From Paraburkholderia sp. BL21I4N1 (GTDB lineage: Bacteria > Pseudomonadota > Gammaproteobacteria > Burkholderiales > Burkholderiaceae), in contig NZ_PVEN01000005.1 of the NCBI RefSeq assembly GCF_002973525.1, forward strand, positions 409,445-473,444: 64,000 nt of DNA. Reading direction: 5' to 3'. The translations under genes and the position numbers were made by a program. Below are positions 34,681 through 43,160 of this stretch, one piece after another; the stretch's first letter is position 1; every line of letters begins with the position of its first letter. The notes under the pieces were generated by a model, which did no database searches, was not told the origin of the DNA, and saw only the letters and a program-made list of their open reading frames with translations.

Positions 34681-35838
34681 TCAGAACGCGTCGATCGCTT
34701 CGCGGTAGACGGCGGCGACCTGCGCAGCCACGACCGCCCGGTCGAAATGCTTGCGCGCATACGCGCGGCACGCCGCGCTGTCGGGCACCACACGTTGCCC
34801 GAGCAGCACCTCCATGATGCCCTCGCCGATCGCCTTGAAACCGCCCGACGGCAGCACCAGTTCCGCCGCCAGCGGCGCCACGGCTTCGGGCAGACCGCCC
34901 ACCGGCGTCACCAGCACCGGCGTGCCGGCCGCGAGCGATTCGATCGTGGTGAGACCAAAACCTTCGAGCGACACCGTCGGCACCACCGACAGATCCGCCG
35001 CGCGATACCACAGCGGCACCTTGTCGTCCGCGACGAACCCTACGAGCTGAACGTTGCGCTCCAGCCCGCGCGCGACGATGCGCACCTGCAGTTGCTCTTC
35101 CAGCGGCCCGGTGCCCGCGATCGTCAGCAGCACATCGGGCAGCGCGGGTTTGACGATCGCCATCGCGTCGATCAGATCCTCGAGCCCCATACGCGACACG
35201 AGGCGACGCATACAGAACAGCAGTGGACGATCCTGCGATAAGCCGAGCCGCTCCCGCGCCCTGATTTTCGTTGCGCGTACATTGAATCGCGCGACGTCGA
35301 CGCAACCCGGCACCACGCGAATCCGATCCTCGCGCACGCCGTAGGTTTCGTGCAGCAACTGGCCGAACGCTCGCGACAGCACGATATGGCGCGTCGCCCC
35401 GCGATAGACGAAGCGTTCGAGGGCCACACGCGCCGCGCGCGACCAGCCGCCGCCACCGCCCGGATACGATTCGGCCGCCCACGGCCCATGAAAATGCACG
35501 ACCTTCGGCACGCGACGAAACACGCCGGCGGTCGGCGCCGCATACAAAGCGAAATGCGAGGCGACGACGTCGGGCATCTTCGCGGCGCGCAGCGCACGCG
35601 ACTGCACCCGCGAGCCCCACAGCCGCGCCCCCAGTTGCTCCTGCGCACCGGCGAACGCCAGCACGCGGCCGCCCGACGCGTCGAACACGCCAGGGGTTCC
35701 CGCCACCATGCCGCGCACGCTGACGCCCTGGTCGGGCAGCGTGTCGATCAACGCCTTGAACATACGATCGAGCCCGCCGGGCCGTTCGTTGAACCAGTGC
35801 ATGCCGATCTGCAGCGAATCGATTGGAGTCCCACTCAT
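34681..35838 (-). CDS. Glycosyltransferase family 4
   Basis: 385 aa, GT-B fold. Acceptor half: GMHWFNERPGGLDRMFKALI and VVHFHGPWAAESYPGGGGG. Donor half: RVVPGCVDVARFN, LLFCMRRLVSRMGLEDLIDA and the E-x7-E segment EGFGLTTIESLAAGTPVLVTPVGGLPE. The start overlaps the previous gene's stop by four bases, and the beta-propeller gene follows after 13 bases. Donor and acceptor sugars cannot be deduced. Confidence 0.9.
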   Translation of the reverse strand: MSGTPIDSLQIGMHWFNERPGGLDRMFKALIDTLPDQGVSVRGMVAGTPGVFDASGGRVLAFAGAQEQLGARLWGSRVQSRALRAAKMPDVVASHFALYAAPTAGVFRRVPKVVHFHGPWAAESYPGGGGGWSRAARVALERFVYRGATRHIVLSRAFGQLLHETYGVREDRIRVVPGCVDVARFNVRATKIRARERLGLSQDRPLLFCMRRLVSRMGLEDLIDAMAIVKPALPDVLLTIAGTGPLEEQLQVRIVARGLERNVQLVGFVADDKVPLWYRAADLSVVPTVSLEGFGLTTIESLAAGTPVLVTPVGGLPEAVAPLAAELVLPSGGFKAIGEGIMEVLLGQRVVPDSAACRAYARKHFDRAVVAAQVAAVYREAIDAF

Positions 35839-37013
35839 GATTTCACCGGCGCGCTCGCGCAGTTGGACGGCATCGCGTGGGCCGTGCGCCGCGCGTGTAC
35901 CTGTTCATAGACGGCCAGATAGCGTTCGGCCATCGCGTGCCAGCTCAAGGTCCCCGCCACGTCGCGCGCGGCCGCACCGAGGCGGCGCGCGTAGGCCGGG
36001 TCGCCGGCCAGACGTTCGATCGCGAGCGCCAGCGCCGCCGCGTCGTTGGGATCGTCGAGCACCACGCCGCTCCCGGCGGTGATCACTTCCGCGCCGCCCG
36101 CGGTACGCACGGTGATGACCGGCAGCCCGGCGGCCAGCGCTTCGAGCAGCACCAGCCCCATCGGCTCGTAGCGCGACGGAAACACGAACGCATCGACCGA
36201 GCGCATCAGCGCGGGCATGTCCATCACCATGTCGGTGAAGTGGACCCGCTGCGTCAATCCGAGCGACGCCACCAGCGCCGGATACGGACTGTTGTGCAGA
36301 ATCCCGGCGACGGCGAGATGGACATCGTCGCGGGTCCGCACGAGGGCGTGCAGCACCGTGTCGAGATTCTTGCGCGACATGCGCAGATCGCCGGCGAACA
36401 GCAGCATGAACGGCGCGGGCGGCAAGCCGAAGCGCGCGCGTTCCGGCGCACCGGGCGTGAATTCGCCGATGTCGACGCCGTTATGAATCACCTGCACGCG
36501 CGCCGGGCCGATGCCGAGCGCGCGCACTTCGCCGGCCACTTTCTGCGAAACCGGCACGATCACATCCGCGTGCCGGAACGCCCATTTTTCGCAGGCGATA
36601 TTCAGCAGCGTGTAGATCACCTGATACGCGTCATACAGGTTGTGCAGCAATCGAAACGGATAGAAACCGCAGCGATACCAGCCGTCGTGCACGAAATGCG
36701 CCGCATTGACATCCGCGCGCGCCCACGCGATAAAACCGTTCACATGCACCACGTCGAACTCGTCGCGATGCGCGCGAATCCACGTGCCGCAGCGCCACGC
36801 GAACATCTGGTACTGCACGAGCTTGGTCGGCAGACGGCTGCCGGCAATCCGCACGAAACGCACGCGCGGATGGTCGATCAGTTCGGCGGCCGCTTCAGCA
36901 GCGAGCAGCGTCACGGTATGATCCGCCGCGAGCGCCGCCTGCACGATCTCGTAGTTGACTCGCCCTTGCCCATCGTTTTTGCGCACGACATGGGTGACGA
37001 TCAGAATCCTCAT
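35835..37013 (-). CDS. Glycosyltransferase family 4
   Basis: 392 aa GT-B enzyme. It begins MRILIVTHVVRKNDGQGRVN; donor-site motifs are VIHNGVDIGEFTPG, LLFAGDLRMSRKNLDTVLHA and the E-x7-E region YEPMGLVLLEALAAGLPVI. The ATG at 37013 follows AAGGA by seven bases; another in-frame ATG at 37028 overlaps the polymerase stop codon and would add five residues. Central position in the repeat-unit assembly operon. Confidence 0.9.
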   Translation of the reverse strand: MRILIVTHVVRKNDGQGRVNYEIVQAALAADHTVTLLAAEAAAELIDHPRVRFVRIAGSRLPTKLVQYQMFAWRCGTWIRAHRDEFDVVHVNGFIAWARADVNAAHFVHDGWYRCGFYPFRLLHNLYDAYQVIYTLLNIACEKWAFRHADVIVPVSQKVAGEVRALGIGPARVQVIHNGVDIGEFTPGAPERARFGLPPAPFMLLFAGDLRMSRKNLDTVLHALVRTRDDVHLAVAGILHNSPYPALVASLGLTQRVHFTDMVMDMPALMRSVDAFVFPSRYEPMGLVLLEALAAGLPVITVRTAGGAEVITAGSGVVLDDPNDAAALALAIERLAGDPAYARRLGAAARDVAGTLSWHAMAERYLAVYEQVHARRTAHAMPSNCASAPVKS

Positions 37014-37024
37014 CCTGTGGTCCT

Positions 37025-38593
37025 TCATCTGACTTTCTTCAGGTACTGTTCGATGCGGCGAGCGACCACGCCGGAAGCGGGCCGCGGCATTTGGCGCTCG
37101 CGTGCGTAGCGCAGCGAAATGACCGGCAAGGTCACGCCGAGAAAGAAAAACATCCCCGACACGGAGGTCAGCGTGTTGATGAAAATCATCATCGAGAAAA
37201 TCGCCACGGCCACGCCGACGCCCGACACCGCCATCAGGTCGGTGGAATGCAAACGGCTCGCACGGTACGCGCGCCACATCAGCATCAGCACGCCGGTCGC
37301 ATACAGCAACGTGCCCGGCCAGCCCATCACGAACGGCACTTCCATCAGCCCGCTGTCGAAATCGACCATGGCCTGCGATTTGTTATCGGACAGCTTGGTG
37401 CCCAGTCCGATCGAACCGAAGCCCTGCCCCGCGATATCCGTAAACGCCGACGAAAAGAAACTCTTGTAGAACTCCGCGCGCGCCTGATAGCTGTTGTCCT
37501 GGCCGAGATCCTGCATTGTGCTGAAGCGCGCCATGACCGGCTCGGCGACCTGGTCGATCATCATCAGCGGCGTGGCCATCACGGCCAGACCCAGCACGCC
37601 GGCCAGCAAACGCAGGCGGCTTTTGCCGTCGAGCATCGCGAACGAATACACCAGCGCGATCGCGAAACCGCCCCACGTGCTGCGCGCGCTGGTCAGCAGC
37701 AACGCGGGAATCCCCACGCAGCCGAGTACGATGCGCGCCTTGCCGCGCGCGGCGAACGACATCAGCAATAACGCCATCAGCGTGACCGCGAACGGGCCGC
37801 ACGAATTCATCGTGCTGCTCACGCGCATGCCGAACGGCACCGGCTGGCCCTCGGATTGCATCTTCGACGCGATCAGCCAGAATGCGTCCCACGGCATCGG
37901 TGAAACGAATTCGAGCAGACCGTACAGGCTCATCAGCAGTCCGCCGAACACGAAGGTCTTCAGCAGCACGCGGTGATAGTCGGGGTAATGACGCCAGGTC
38001 ACGGTCAGGTAAAACGCCACCATCACCGGATACAGCCAGTTGATGAGCGTGTAGGTGGCCGGCGCGGGGCCGACCTGCGCCATCCCGATCACATACGCGT
38101 AGAACAGCGCGATTACGATCAGCACCAGCGGCGCCGCACGGCGCTGCCCCAGCAGCGTCACGTGCTTGAGCAGCGTCAGCCCGGTCAGCGCGACGGCCAG
38201 CAAGGGCGCCACCATGATCGGGCTCTGTTCGTTGAACGCACCGTTGACGAAGTCGGCGAGACGCCGCACTTCCGGTGTCAGGAAAAACAGCCAGCAGACG
38301 AAGCCGAGGTAATGCGCGGGCGAGCGCCAGTACAGGATCAGCGCGACGCCGAACGCGCCGAGCGGGAAAAAGAACTCGACCAGTCGGCCCTGATGCAGCA
38401 GCACCAGCAGCAGGGTCACGGCGAACAACGCCATCGGCAGGCGCAGCGGATGACGCAGGCCTTTGGCCGGCGTACCCGAGGCGGCCGCGGGCGGCGGCGC
38501 CGGCGCTTCGCCGTAGGGCGGCCCGGGCGGCTTCAGTGGCTTCGGGACAGCAAGTTGAGCGGCACGCGAAGGCGTGACCAGCATCCGCCCCAT
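37025..38593 (-). CDS. Wzy-like polysaccharide polymerase (O-antigen ligase/polymerase family)
   Basis: 522 aa with about 11-12 hydrophobic segments and a Pro/Ala-rich cytoplasmic N-terminus. A large periplasmic loop lies around residues 350-430 (STMQDLGQDNSYQARAEFYKSF, GFGSIGLGTKLSD), as in Wzy polymerases and WaaL ligases. It would join flipped repeat units in the periplasm. The ATG at 38593 overlaps the GNAT stop codon (TGATG); a further ATG at 38584 is possible. It pairs with the Wzx flippase at 25499 and the Wza/Wzc genes at 49534-53167. Confidence 0.85.
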   Translation of the reverse strand: MGRMLVTPSRAAQLAVPKPLKPPGPPYGEAPAPPPAAASGTPAKGLRHPLRLPMALFAVTLLLVLLHQGRLVEFFFPLGAFGVALILYWRSPAHYLGFVCWLFFLTPEVRRLADFVNGAFNEQSPIMVAPLLAVALTGLTLLKHVTLLGQRRAAPLVLIVIALFYAYVIGMAQVGPAPATYTLINWLYPVMVAFYLTVTWRHYPDYHRVLLKTFVFGGLLMSLYGLLEFVSPMPWDAFWLIASKMQSEGQPVPFGMRVSSTMNSCGPFAVTLMALLLMSFAARGKARIVLGCVGIPALLLTSARSTWGGFAIALVYSFAMLDGKSRLRLLAGVLGLAVMATPLMMIDQVAEPVMARFSTMQDLGQDNSYQARAEFYKSFFSSAFTDIAGQGFGSIGLGTKLSDNKSQAMVDFDSGLMEVPFVMGWPGTLLYATGVLMLMWRAYRASRLHSTDLMAVSGVGVAVAIFSMMIFINTLTSVSGMFFFLGVTLPVISLRYARERQMPRPASGVVARRIEQYLKKVR

Positions 38594-39126
38594 CACAACA
38601 GCTCGAAGGTATTGACGAGCGCCGCGCCGTCGCGCTCGCGCCGCCGCGTGCCGAAGCGCGGCGCGCTGCTGCGCACCTGGCGCGTCAGGCCGATGAACGG
38701 CACGCCATGCTCCAGATACGGTCCCTCGGTCTTGCGAAAGCCGAATTGCTCGTAGAAGTCACGCAAGCCGAGCGGCGCGCTCACCCGTGCGGCGTGTCCC
38801 GGCCAGCGTTCCGCGATCGCCTGCAGCACGCGTTCGATCAACAGTTCGGCGGTGCCGTCGCCGCGCCGCAGCGGGCTCGTCAGCACCTTGTCGATGGTGA
38901 TTTCCGGATCTTCCGCGTCGCCGGGTTGCAGCCGTGCGTAGGCGAGGATCGGCATGGGCCGCGCGATGTCCTCCACCGCGAACACGTGCAGCGAGTCCTC
39001 GTCACGGCCGTCGGCGTCGAGACACACATGCGACTGTTCCACCACGAACACCGCACTGCGCGCGCGCAATATCAGATATAGCTCGCGTGCCGAAAGCTGC
39101 TCGAATTCCAGCGTTTTCCAGTTCAT
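38593..39126 (-). CDS. GNAT family N-acetyltransferase, ElaA-like
   Basis: 177 aa. The N-terminal strand-helix pattern LSARELYLILRARSAVFVVEQ is that of ElaA, followed by LAYARLQPG, ITIDKVLTSPLRRGDGTAELLIERVL as the acetyl-CoA pyrophosphate-binding loop, and the FYEQFGFRKTEG terminus. It may acetylate a sugar intermediate or simply be a passenger. It is the first gene of the minus-strand run through 31168 and is coupled to the polymerase gene by one-base overlap. The start at 39126 follows GGGGAA. Confidence 0.85.
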   Translation of the reverse strand: MNWKTLEFEQLSARELYLILRARSAVFVVEQSHVCLDADGRDEDSLHVFAVEDIARPMPILAYARLQPGDAEDPEITIDKVLTSPLRRGDGTAELLIERVLQAIAERWPGHAARVSAPLGLRDFYEQFGFRKTEGPYLEHGVPFIGLTRQVRSSAPRFGTRRRERDGAALVNTFELL

Positions 39127-39274
39127 CACGTTCCCCAGCGGTCAATTGGTTCAGCAAGCGCGGCTTCGCCCGCCGCCCTCGACGGCCTGGCCCGACAGGC
39201 CGGCGCGTTGTCATGGCTACACGGTACGTCCGCGAAACGCGCGTTTCCGTGCGGCATCGCACTGACGCTGGGCT

Positions 39275-39302
39275 TTGACAATTCTTAAATACGACTTATT
39301 GG
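39275..39302 (+). promoter_or_regulatory. Candidate promoter of the carrier-protein operon
   Basis: A perfect -35 TTGACA (39275-39280), a 16-base spacer and a weak -10 TATTGG (39297-39302), in the 291-base spacer between the divergent GNAT and carrier-protein genes. The weak -10 suggests an activator may be needed. Confidence 0.4.
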
Positions 39303-39417
39303 AAAACGGCCGTGTCGACCACGGCAACCACCACCCCGCAACCACCACATGCCGTTGTTTTCCGTCAGAACCATCCGAGAGACCTTTCCAAGTTCAACAA
39401 TCAGGGGGCACCACACC

Positions 39418-39669
39418 ATGAAAACCGCATTGCGACGCATCCTTTCCGAATCGGCTCGCCTCGATGTCCCGCCGGACAGCCTGGCCGACGACGCCGATCT
39501 GTACGCCGCGGGCCTGTCCTCGCTCGCGACCGTGCATCTGATGCTGGCCATCGAAGATCAGTTCGACATCGAGATCCCGGACCGTCTGCTGACGCGCCGG
39601 CTGTTCTCCAGCATCGATTCGATGGCCGCCGCGATCACCGAACTGCAACAGGCGAAGGCGGCAGCATGA
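39418..39669 (+). CDS. Acyl/aminoacyl carrier protein
   Basis: 83 aa four-helix carrier protein, MKTALRRILSESARLD. The phosphopantetheine site is in AAGLSSLATVHLML, with Ser35 as the attachment residue of the (D/S)SL motif, and the recognition helix IEDQFDIEIPDRLL follows. It is not the fatty-acid ACP (different context, Ser in place of the usual Asp). It is the first gene of a five-gene run and its stop overlaps the next start by four bases. The natural partner is the amino acid:[carrier protein] ligase at 40930. Confidence 0.88.
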   Translation: MKTALRRILSESARLDVPPDSLADDADLYAAGLSSLATVHLMLAIEDQFDIEIPDRLLTRRLFSSIDSMAAAITELQQAKAAA

Positions 39670-40925
39670 ACACGCCGCTGCTGGACGCGGCCGCCGCACA
39701 GCCCGGCGGCGACGCCGCCGTCGTGCTGACGGCGGTCGAACCCGAACCCGGCTGGCGCGCGGCGGCGCAGCGCTGCGCCGCGATCGCCGCGCAGTTCGCC
39801 GATGCGGTGGACCGCGACGCGCGGTTCCCGAGCGAGGCCTTCGACGCGCTCAAACGCGAGCGCCTGCTTTCGGTGATGGTGGCCGTCGCCTTCGGCGGCG
39901 CCGGGCTCTCGCTCGCGGAAGTCGGCGCGATCTGCGAGATCCTCGCGCAAGGCTGCGCCTCGACCGCGATGGTGTTCGCGATGCATCAGATTCAGGTGGC
40001 GTGTATCGCCGCGCATGGCAGCGGCTCGGCCTGGCATCGACAGTTGCTGACGCAACTGGCCGAACGGCAATGGCTGCTGGCTTCGGCGACGTCCGAGGAA
40101 ACCATCGGCGGCAACATGCGCACCAGCGCCTGTTCGGTCGAACTCGACGGCGCGCGCTTTCGGATTGAAAAGCTCGCCCCGACGATTTCGTACGGCGCGC
40201 ACGCGGACGGCATTCTGGTCACCGCGCGCCGCACCGCCGAATCGGCCGCGGCCGATCAGGTGCTGATCGTCGCGTTACGCGAAGAAACGCAGCTCGAAAA
40301 ACGCGGCGGCTGGGACGCGATGGGCATGCGCGGCACCTGCAGCGAAGGCTTCCGGCTGGTCGCCGGCGGCCTCGCCGAACAGATTCTGCCGGACCCGTTC
40401 GCCGAGATCGCCGACCAGACCATGCTGCCGGTCTCGCATACGCTGTGGGCGTCCGTCTGGACCGGCGTGGCTGGCGACGCGGTGAGTCGCGCGAAAGCGT
40501 TTTTTCGCGCCCAGGCCCGCTCGACACCCGGCGCGGTGCCGCCGGCCGGCTTGCGTCTCGCCGAAGCGGTCGGCCTGCTGCAGATGATGCAAGCGCGCCT
40601 CGCGGTCGCGCTGGACGCCGCGCGCGCCGCGCACGACGCGCGTCACGGCCGCTCGCAGGCCGATGCGCCGCTCGCGGCCCAGCTCGGTTTCGCCTCCGAC
40701 ATGAACACGCTGAAGACCAGCATCTCCAACATGGCGCTGCAGGTCGTGCATGAAGTGCTGATGATCTGCGGCATGGCGGGCTACAAGAACGGCACACCGT
40801 ATAGCGTCGGCCGCCATTTGCGCGACCTGCATTCCGCGCCCCTGATGATCAACAACGACCGCATCGCACAGAACACGGCGAGTCTGTTGCTCGCGCAACG
40901 GCCTGCCGCTCCGGGGAGAGCCTGA
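39666..40925 (+). CDS. Acyl-CoA-dehydrogenase-like flavoprotein acting beside a carrier protein
   Basis: 419 aa acyl-CoA dehydrogenase fold: N-terminal helical domain (FPSEAFDALKRERLLSVMV), middle beta domain (LASATSEETIGGN, ISYGAHADGILVTARR) and C-terminal helical domain (MALQVVHEVLMICGMAGYKN, SVGRHLRDLHSAPLMINND). FAD-dependent alpha,beta-dehydrogenation is expected. The location between a carrier protein and its aminoacylating ligase suggests it oxidises an aminoacyl-S-carrier, as in prolyl-carrier oxidation in pyrrole pathways; this is inference. The ATG overlaps the carrier-protein stop (ATGA). Confidence 0.85.
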   Translation: MNTPLLDAAAAQPGGDAAVVLTAVEPEPGWRAAAQRCAAIAAQFADAVDRDARFPSEAFDALKRERLLSVMVAVAFGGAGLSLAEVGAICEILAQGCASTAMVFAMHQIQVACIAAHGSGSAWHRQLLTQLAERQWLLASATSEETIGGNMRTSACSVELDGARFRIEKLAPTISYGAHADGILVTARRTAESAAADQVLIVALREETQLEKRGGWDAMGMRGTCSEGFRLVAGGLAEQILPDPFAEIADQTMLPVSHTLWASVWTGVAGDAVSRAKAFFRAQARSTPGAVPPAGLRLAEAVGLLQMMQARLAVALDAARAAHDARHGRSQADAPLAAQLGFASDMNTLKTSISNMALQVVHEVLMICGMAGYKNGTPYSVGRHLRDLHSAPLMINNDRIAQNTASLLLAQRPAAPGRA

Positions 40926-40929
40926 CACC

Positions 40930-41997
40930 ATGAACACGATGACCGACACCGCCGCACTGGCCGGCGCGACCGACGCTGCGTCCACGGATCAACCCGCCGC
41001 GCCGAACTTTCGCGACGAACTGATCGCCGCGGGCCTGCTGATCGACACCGGTGAAAACGGCCTGTACGGCCGCAGCCAGATTTTCGAGGACGTGCTGGAC
41101 CGCCTGAACGTGGCGATCACGCATCTGGGCGCGGACCAGCAGCCGGAAGTGCTGCGCTTTCCGCCGGCCATGCGCCGCACCGACTTCGAAGACAGCGAAT
41201 ATCTGAAGAGCTTCCCGAATCTGGCCGGCACGATCCACTCGTTCTGCGGCAACGACATGGGGCATCAACGTCTGCTGCGCGCGCTCGACGACGCGATGAC
41301 CGAGCGCGACGACGAACGCGACGAGGCGTGGATGGAACAGCAGAAACCGACCCGCGTAGTGCTGACGCCGGCGGCCTGCTATCCGATCTATCCGGTGATG
41401 GCGCGGCGCGGTCCGCTGCCCACGGACGGCCGCACGATCGACGTGCTGTCGTACTGCTTCCGCCACGAACCGTCGCTCGATCCCGGCCGCATGCAGATGT
41501 TCCGGCAGCGCGAATATGTGCGTCTGGGCAGCCCCGCGCAGGTGATGGCGTTCCGCCAGATGTGGATCGAGCGCGGCTCGCTGCTCGTCACGCTGCTGCA
41601 ACTGCCGGTCGAGGTGGACCTCGCCAACGACCCGTTCTTCGGCCGCGGCGGCAAGATCGTCGCCGATAGCCAGCGTGCCCAGGCGCTCAAGTTCGAACTG
41701 CTGATTCCGATCGCCGATCCGCGCGGCAAGACCGCCTGCCTGTCGTTCAACTATCACATGGACCACTTCGGCGCGATCTGGAAAATTGCCTGCGACGACG
41801 GCGCGGTCGCGCACACCGGCTGCGTCGGCTTCGGCATGGAACGCATCACGCTCGCGCTGTTCCGGCATCACGGGCTCGACGTGAACGCGTGGCCCGACGA
41901 CGTGCGCGCGCTGCTGTGGGGCGACACCGAGGCACGCGTGGCGCACGGCATGCAGACTCTGCCCGCCACTGCACCTGGCGCTGGAGAGCGCGCATGA
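40930..41997 (+). CDS. Amino acid--[acyl-carrier-protein] ligase (class II seryl-tRNA-synthetase-like)
   Basis: 355 aa class II synthetase catalytic core without the tRNA-binding arm of SerRS. It activates a small amino acid with ATP and loads it on the phosphopantetheine of a carrier protein instead of tRNA. Motif 2 is CFRHEPSLDPGRMQMFRQRE and motif 3 GFGMERITLALF. Candidate zinc ligands Cys150, Glu195 and Cys298 have spacings of 45 and 103, the same as Cys131/Glu176/Cys279 of the Bradyrhizobium enzyme as I recall it. It starts four bases after the dehydrogenase gene and overlaps the DUF1839 gene. Gly or Ala is the usual substrate in the family. Confidence 0.92.
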   Translation: MNTMTDTAALAGATDAASTDQPAAPNFRDELIAAGLLIDTGENGLYGRSQIFEDVLDRLNVAITHLGADQQPEVLRFPPAMRRTDFEDSEYLKSFPNLAGTIHSFCGNDMGHQRLLRALDDAMTERDDERDEAWMEQQKPTRVVLTPAACYPIYPVMARRGPLPTDGRTIDVLSYCFRHEPSLDPGRMQMFRQREYVRLGSPAQVMAFRQMWIERGSLLVTLLQLPVEVDLANDPFFGRGGKIVADSQRAQALKFELLIPIADPRGKTACLSFNYHMDHFGAIWKIACDDGAVAHTGCVGFGMERITLALFRHHGLDVNAWPDDVRALLWGDTEARVAHGMQTLPATAPGAGERA

Positions 41998-43088
41998 ACC
42001 CATTGCTGACACCTGCGCCGACGGGGCCGCAAGCGGCTTTCCCGTTGGGGCGCCGCGTCGATTTGCCCGCTCAGGACAGTGCATCCGCGGCCGTGCCCCT
42101 TGTGCCCGCCGCACTCGTCACGCCCGCCGCGCATTTACGGCAGCACGCGCCGCATGCGCTGCATCAGGGCGAGCGCGTGTGGCAGGAGACCAATTGCTAC
42201 GTCGATCTGTGGATCGAACTGCTGCACGGTTTCGGACTCGATCCGCGCGCGGCATTGGCCTTCACCGTCACGCAGGACTTCGAAGGCGATCAGTTCACGT
42301 TCTTCAAATTCCCGCTCGAAGATCTGGAGCGGCTTTACGGCACCCAGGTGCAGGAACTGGCCATCTACGATTCGCTCGAAGCCCGCGTGCTCGCGCAAAC
42401 CCAGCGCGGCCATACCGTGCTGGTGGAAGTGGACGGCTACTATCTGCCGAACACGCGCGCCACGTCGTACCGGCGCGAGCATCCGAAGACCACCGTGGGC
42501 ATCGACTTCATCGATCCCGCCGCGCGCCGCCTCGGCTATTTTCACAACACCGGCTATCACCAGCTCGACGGCGACGACTACGACGGCGTGTTCCGCAAGC
42601 TGCCGCAATTCGCGCAACAACCCGACCTGCTGTTTCCGTATGTGGAATTCGCCAAGCAGGCGCGGCCCGCGCTGGAAGGCACCGCGCTCGCGGAAACGTC
42701 GGCGGAATTGTTGTGCGCGCATCTGGGCCGGCGGCCGTTGACCAACCCCGTGTCGCAATGGCGCGCGGCGTTCCCCGCGCATCTCGACCTGCTGCTCGAA
42801 CGCGGCGAGGCATTCTTCCACCCGTACTCGTTCAACCTGATGCGCCAGCTCGGCGCGAACTTCGAGTTTCTGTCGAAGTATCTGCTGTGGCTCGGCGCGC
42901 AAGGTTTCGAGATGCCGGCCGCGATTCCGGCCGCGGCGCAAAGCATCGCGGCGGAGTCGATGGTGATGCAGTTCCGGCTCGTGCGGGCGATCGCTCGCAA
43001 GCGCCGCGATCTGTGCGAAGACTGCTTCGACGTGCTCGAAAGCGCTTATGAAAAGACGCTGCCGCCGCTTGCCGCGCTGGTGGCATGA
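41994..43088 (+). CDS. DUF1839 family protein of the aminoacyl-carrier operon
   Basis: 364 aa soluble protein. Family hallmarks: WQETNCYVDLWIELLHGFGLDP, QDFEGDQFTFFKFPLEDLE, VLVEVDGYYLPNTRATSYRREH, KTTVGIDFIDPAARRLGYFHN. The central part looks like a papain-like or transfer-enzyme fold (Cys in NCYVD, His in YHQLDGDDYD), but catalysis is unproven. DUF1839 genes accompany amino acid:[carrier protein] ligases in other soil bacteria; an acyl-transfer role from carrier to acceptor is inference. The ATG at 41994 overlaps the ligase stop by four bases, strong evidence of co-translation. Confidence 0.88.
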   Translation: MNPLLTPAPTGPQAAFPLGRRVDLPAQDSASAAVPLVPAALVTPAAHLRQHAPHALHQGERVWQETNCYVDLWIELLHGFGLDPRAALAFTVTQDFEGDQFTFFKFPLEDLERLYGTQVQELAIYDSLEARVLAQTQRGHTVLVEVDGYYLPNTRATSYRREHPKTTVGIDFIDPAARRLGYFHNTGYHQLDGDDYDGVFRKLPQFAQQPDLLFPYVEFAKQARPALEGTALAETSAELLCAHLGRRPLTNPVSQWRAAFPAHLDLLLERGEAFFHPYSFNLMRQLGANFEFLSKYLLWLGAQGFEMPAAIPAAAQSIAAESMVMQFRLVRAIARKRRDLCEDCFDVLESAYEKTLPPLAALVA

Positions 43089-43160
43089 CCTTGCAACGTC
43101 GTGATGGCGTGGCGTCGTGACGAATCGTCCGACGCTTCAAGGAACACTCGGGGATTCGCC

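Noticed and set aside
32424..34817. 797-codon open frame antisense to the beta-propeller gene
   Set aside because: Arg/Ala/His-rich shadow without ribosome-binding site or motifs; the sense strand has a signal peptide and repeated blades.
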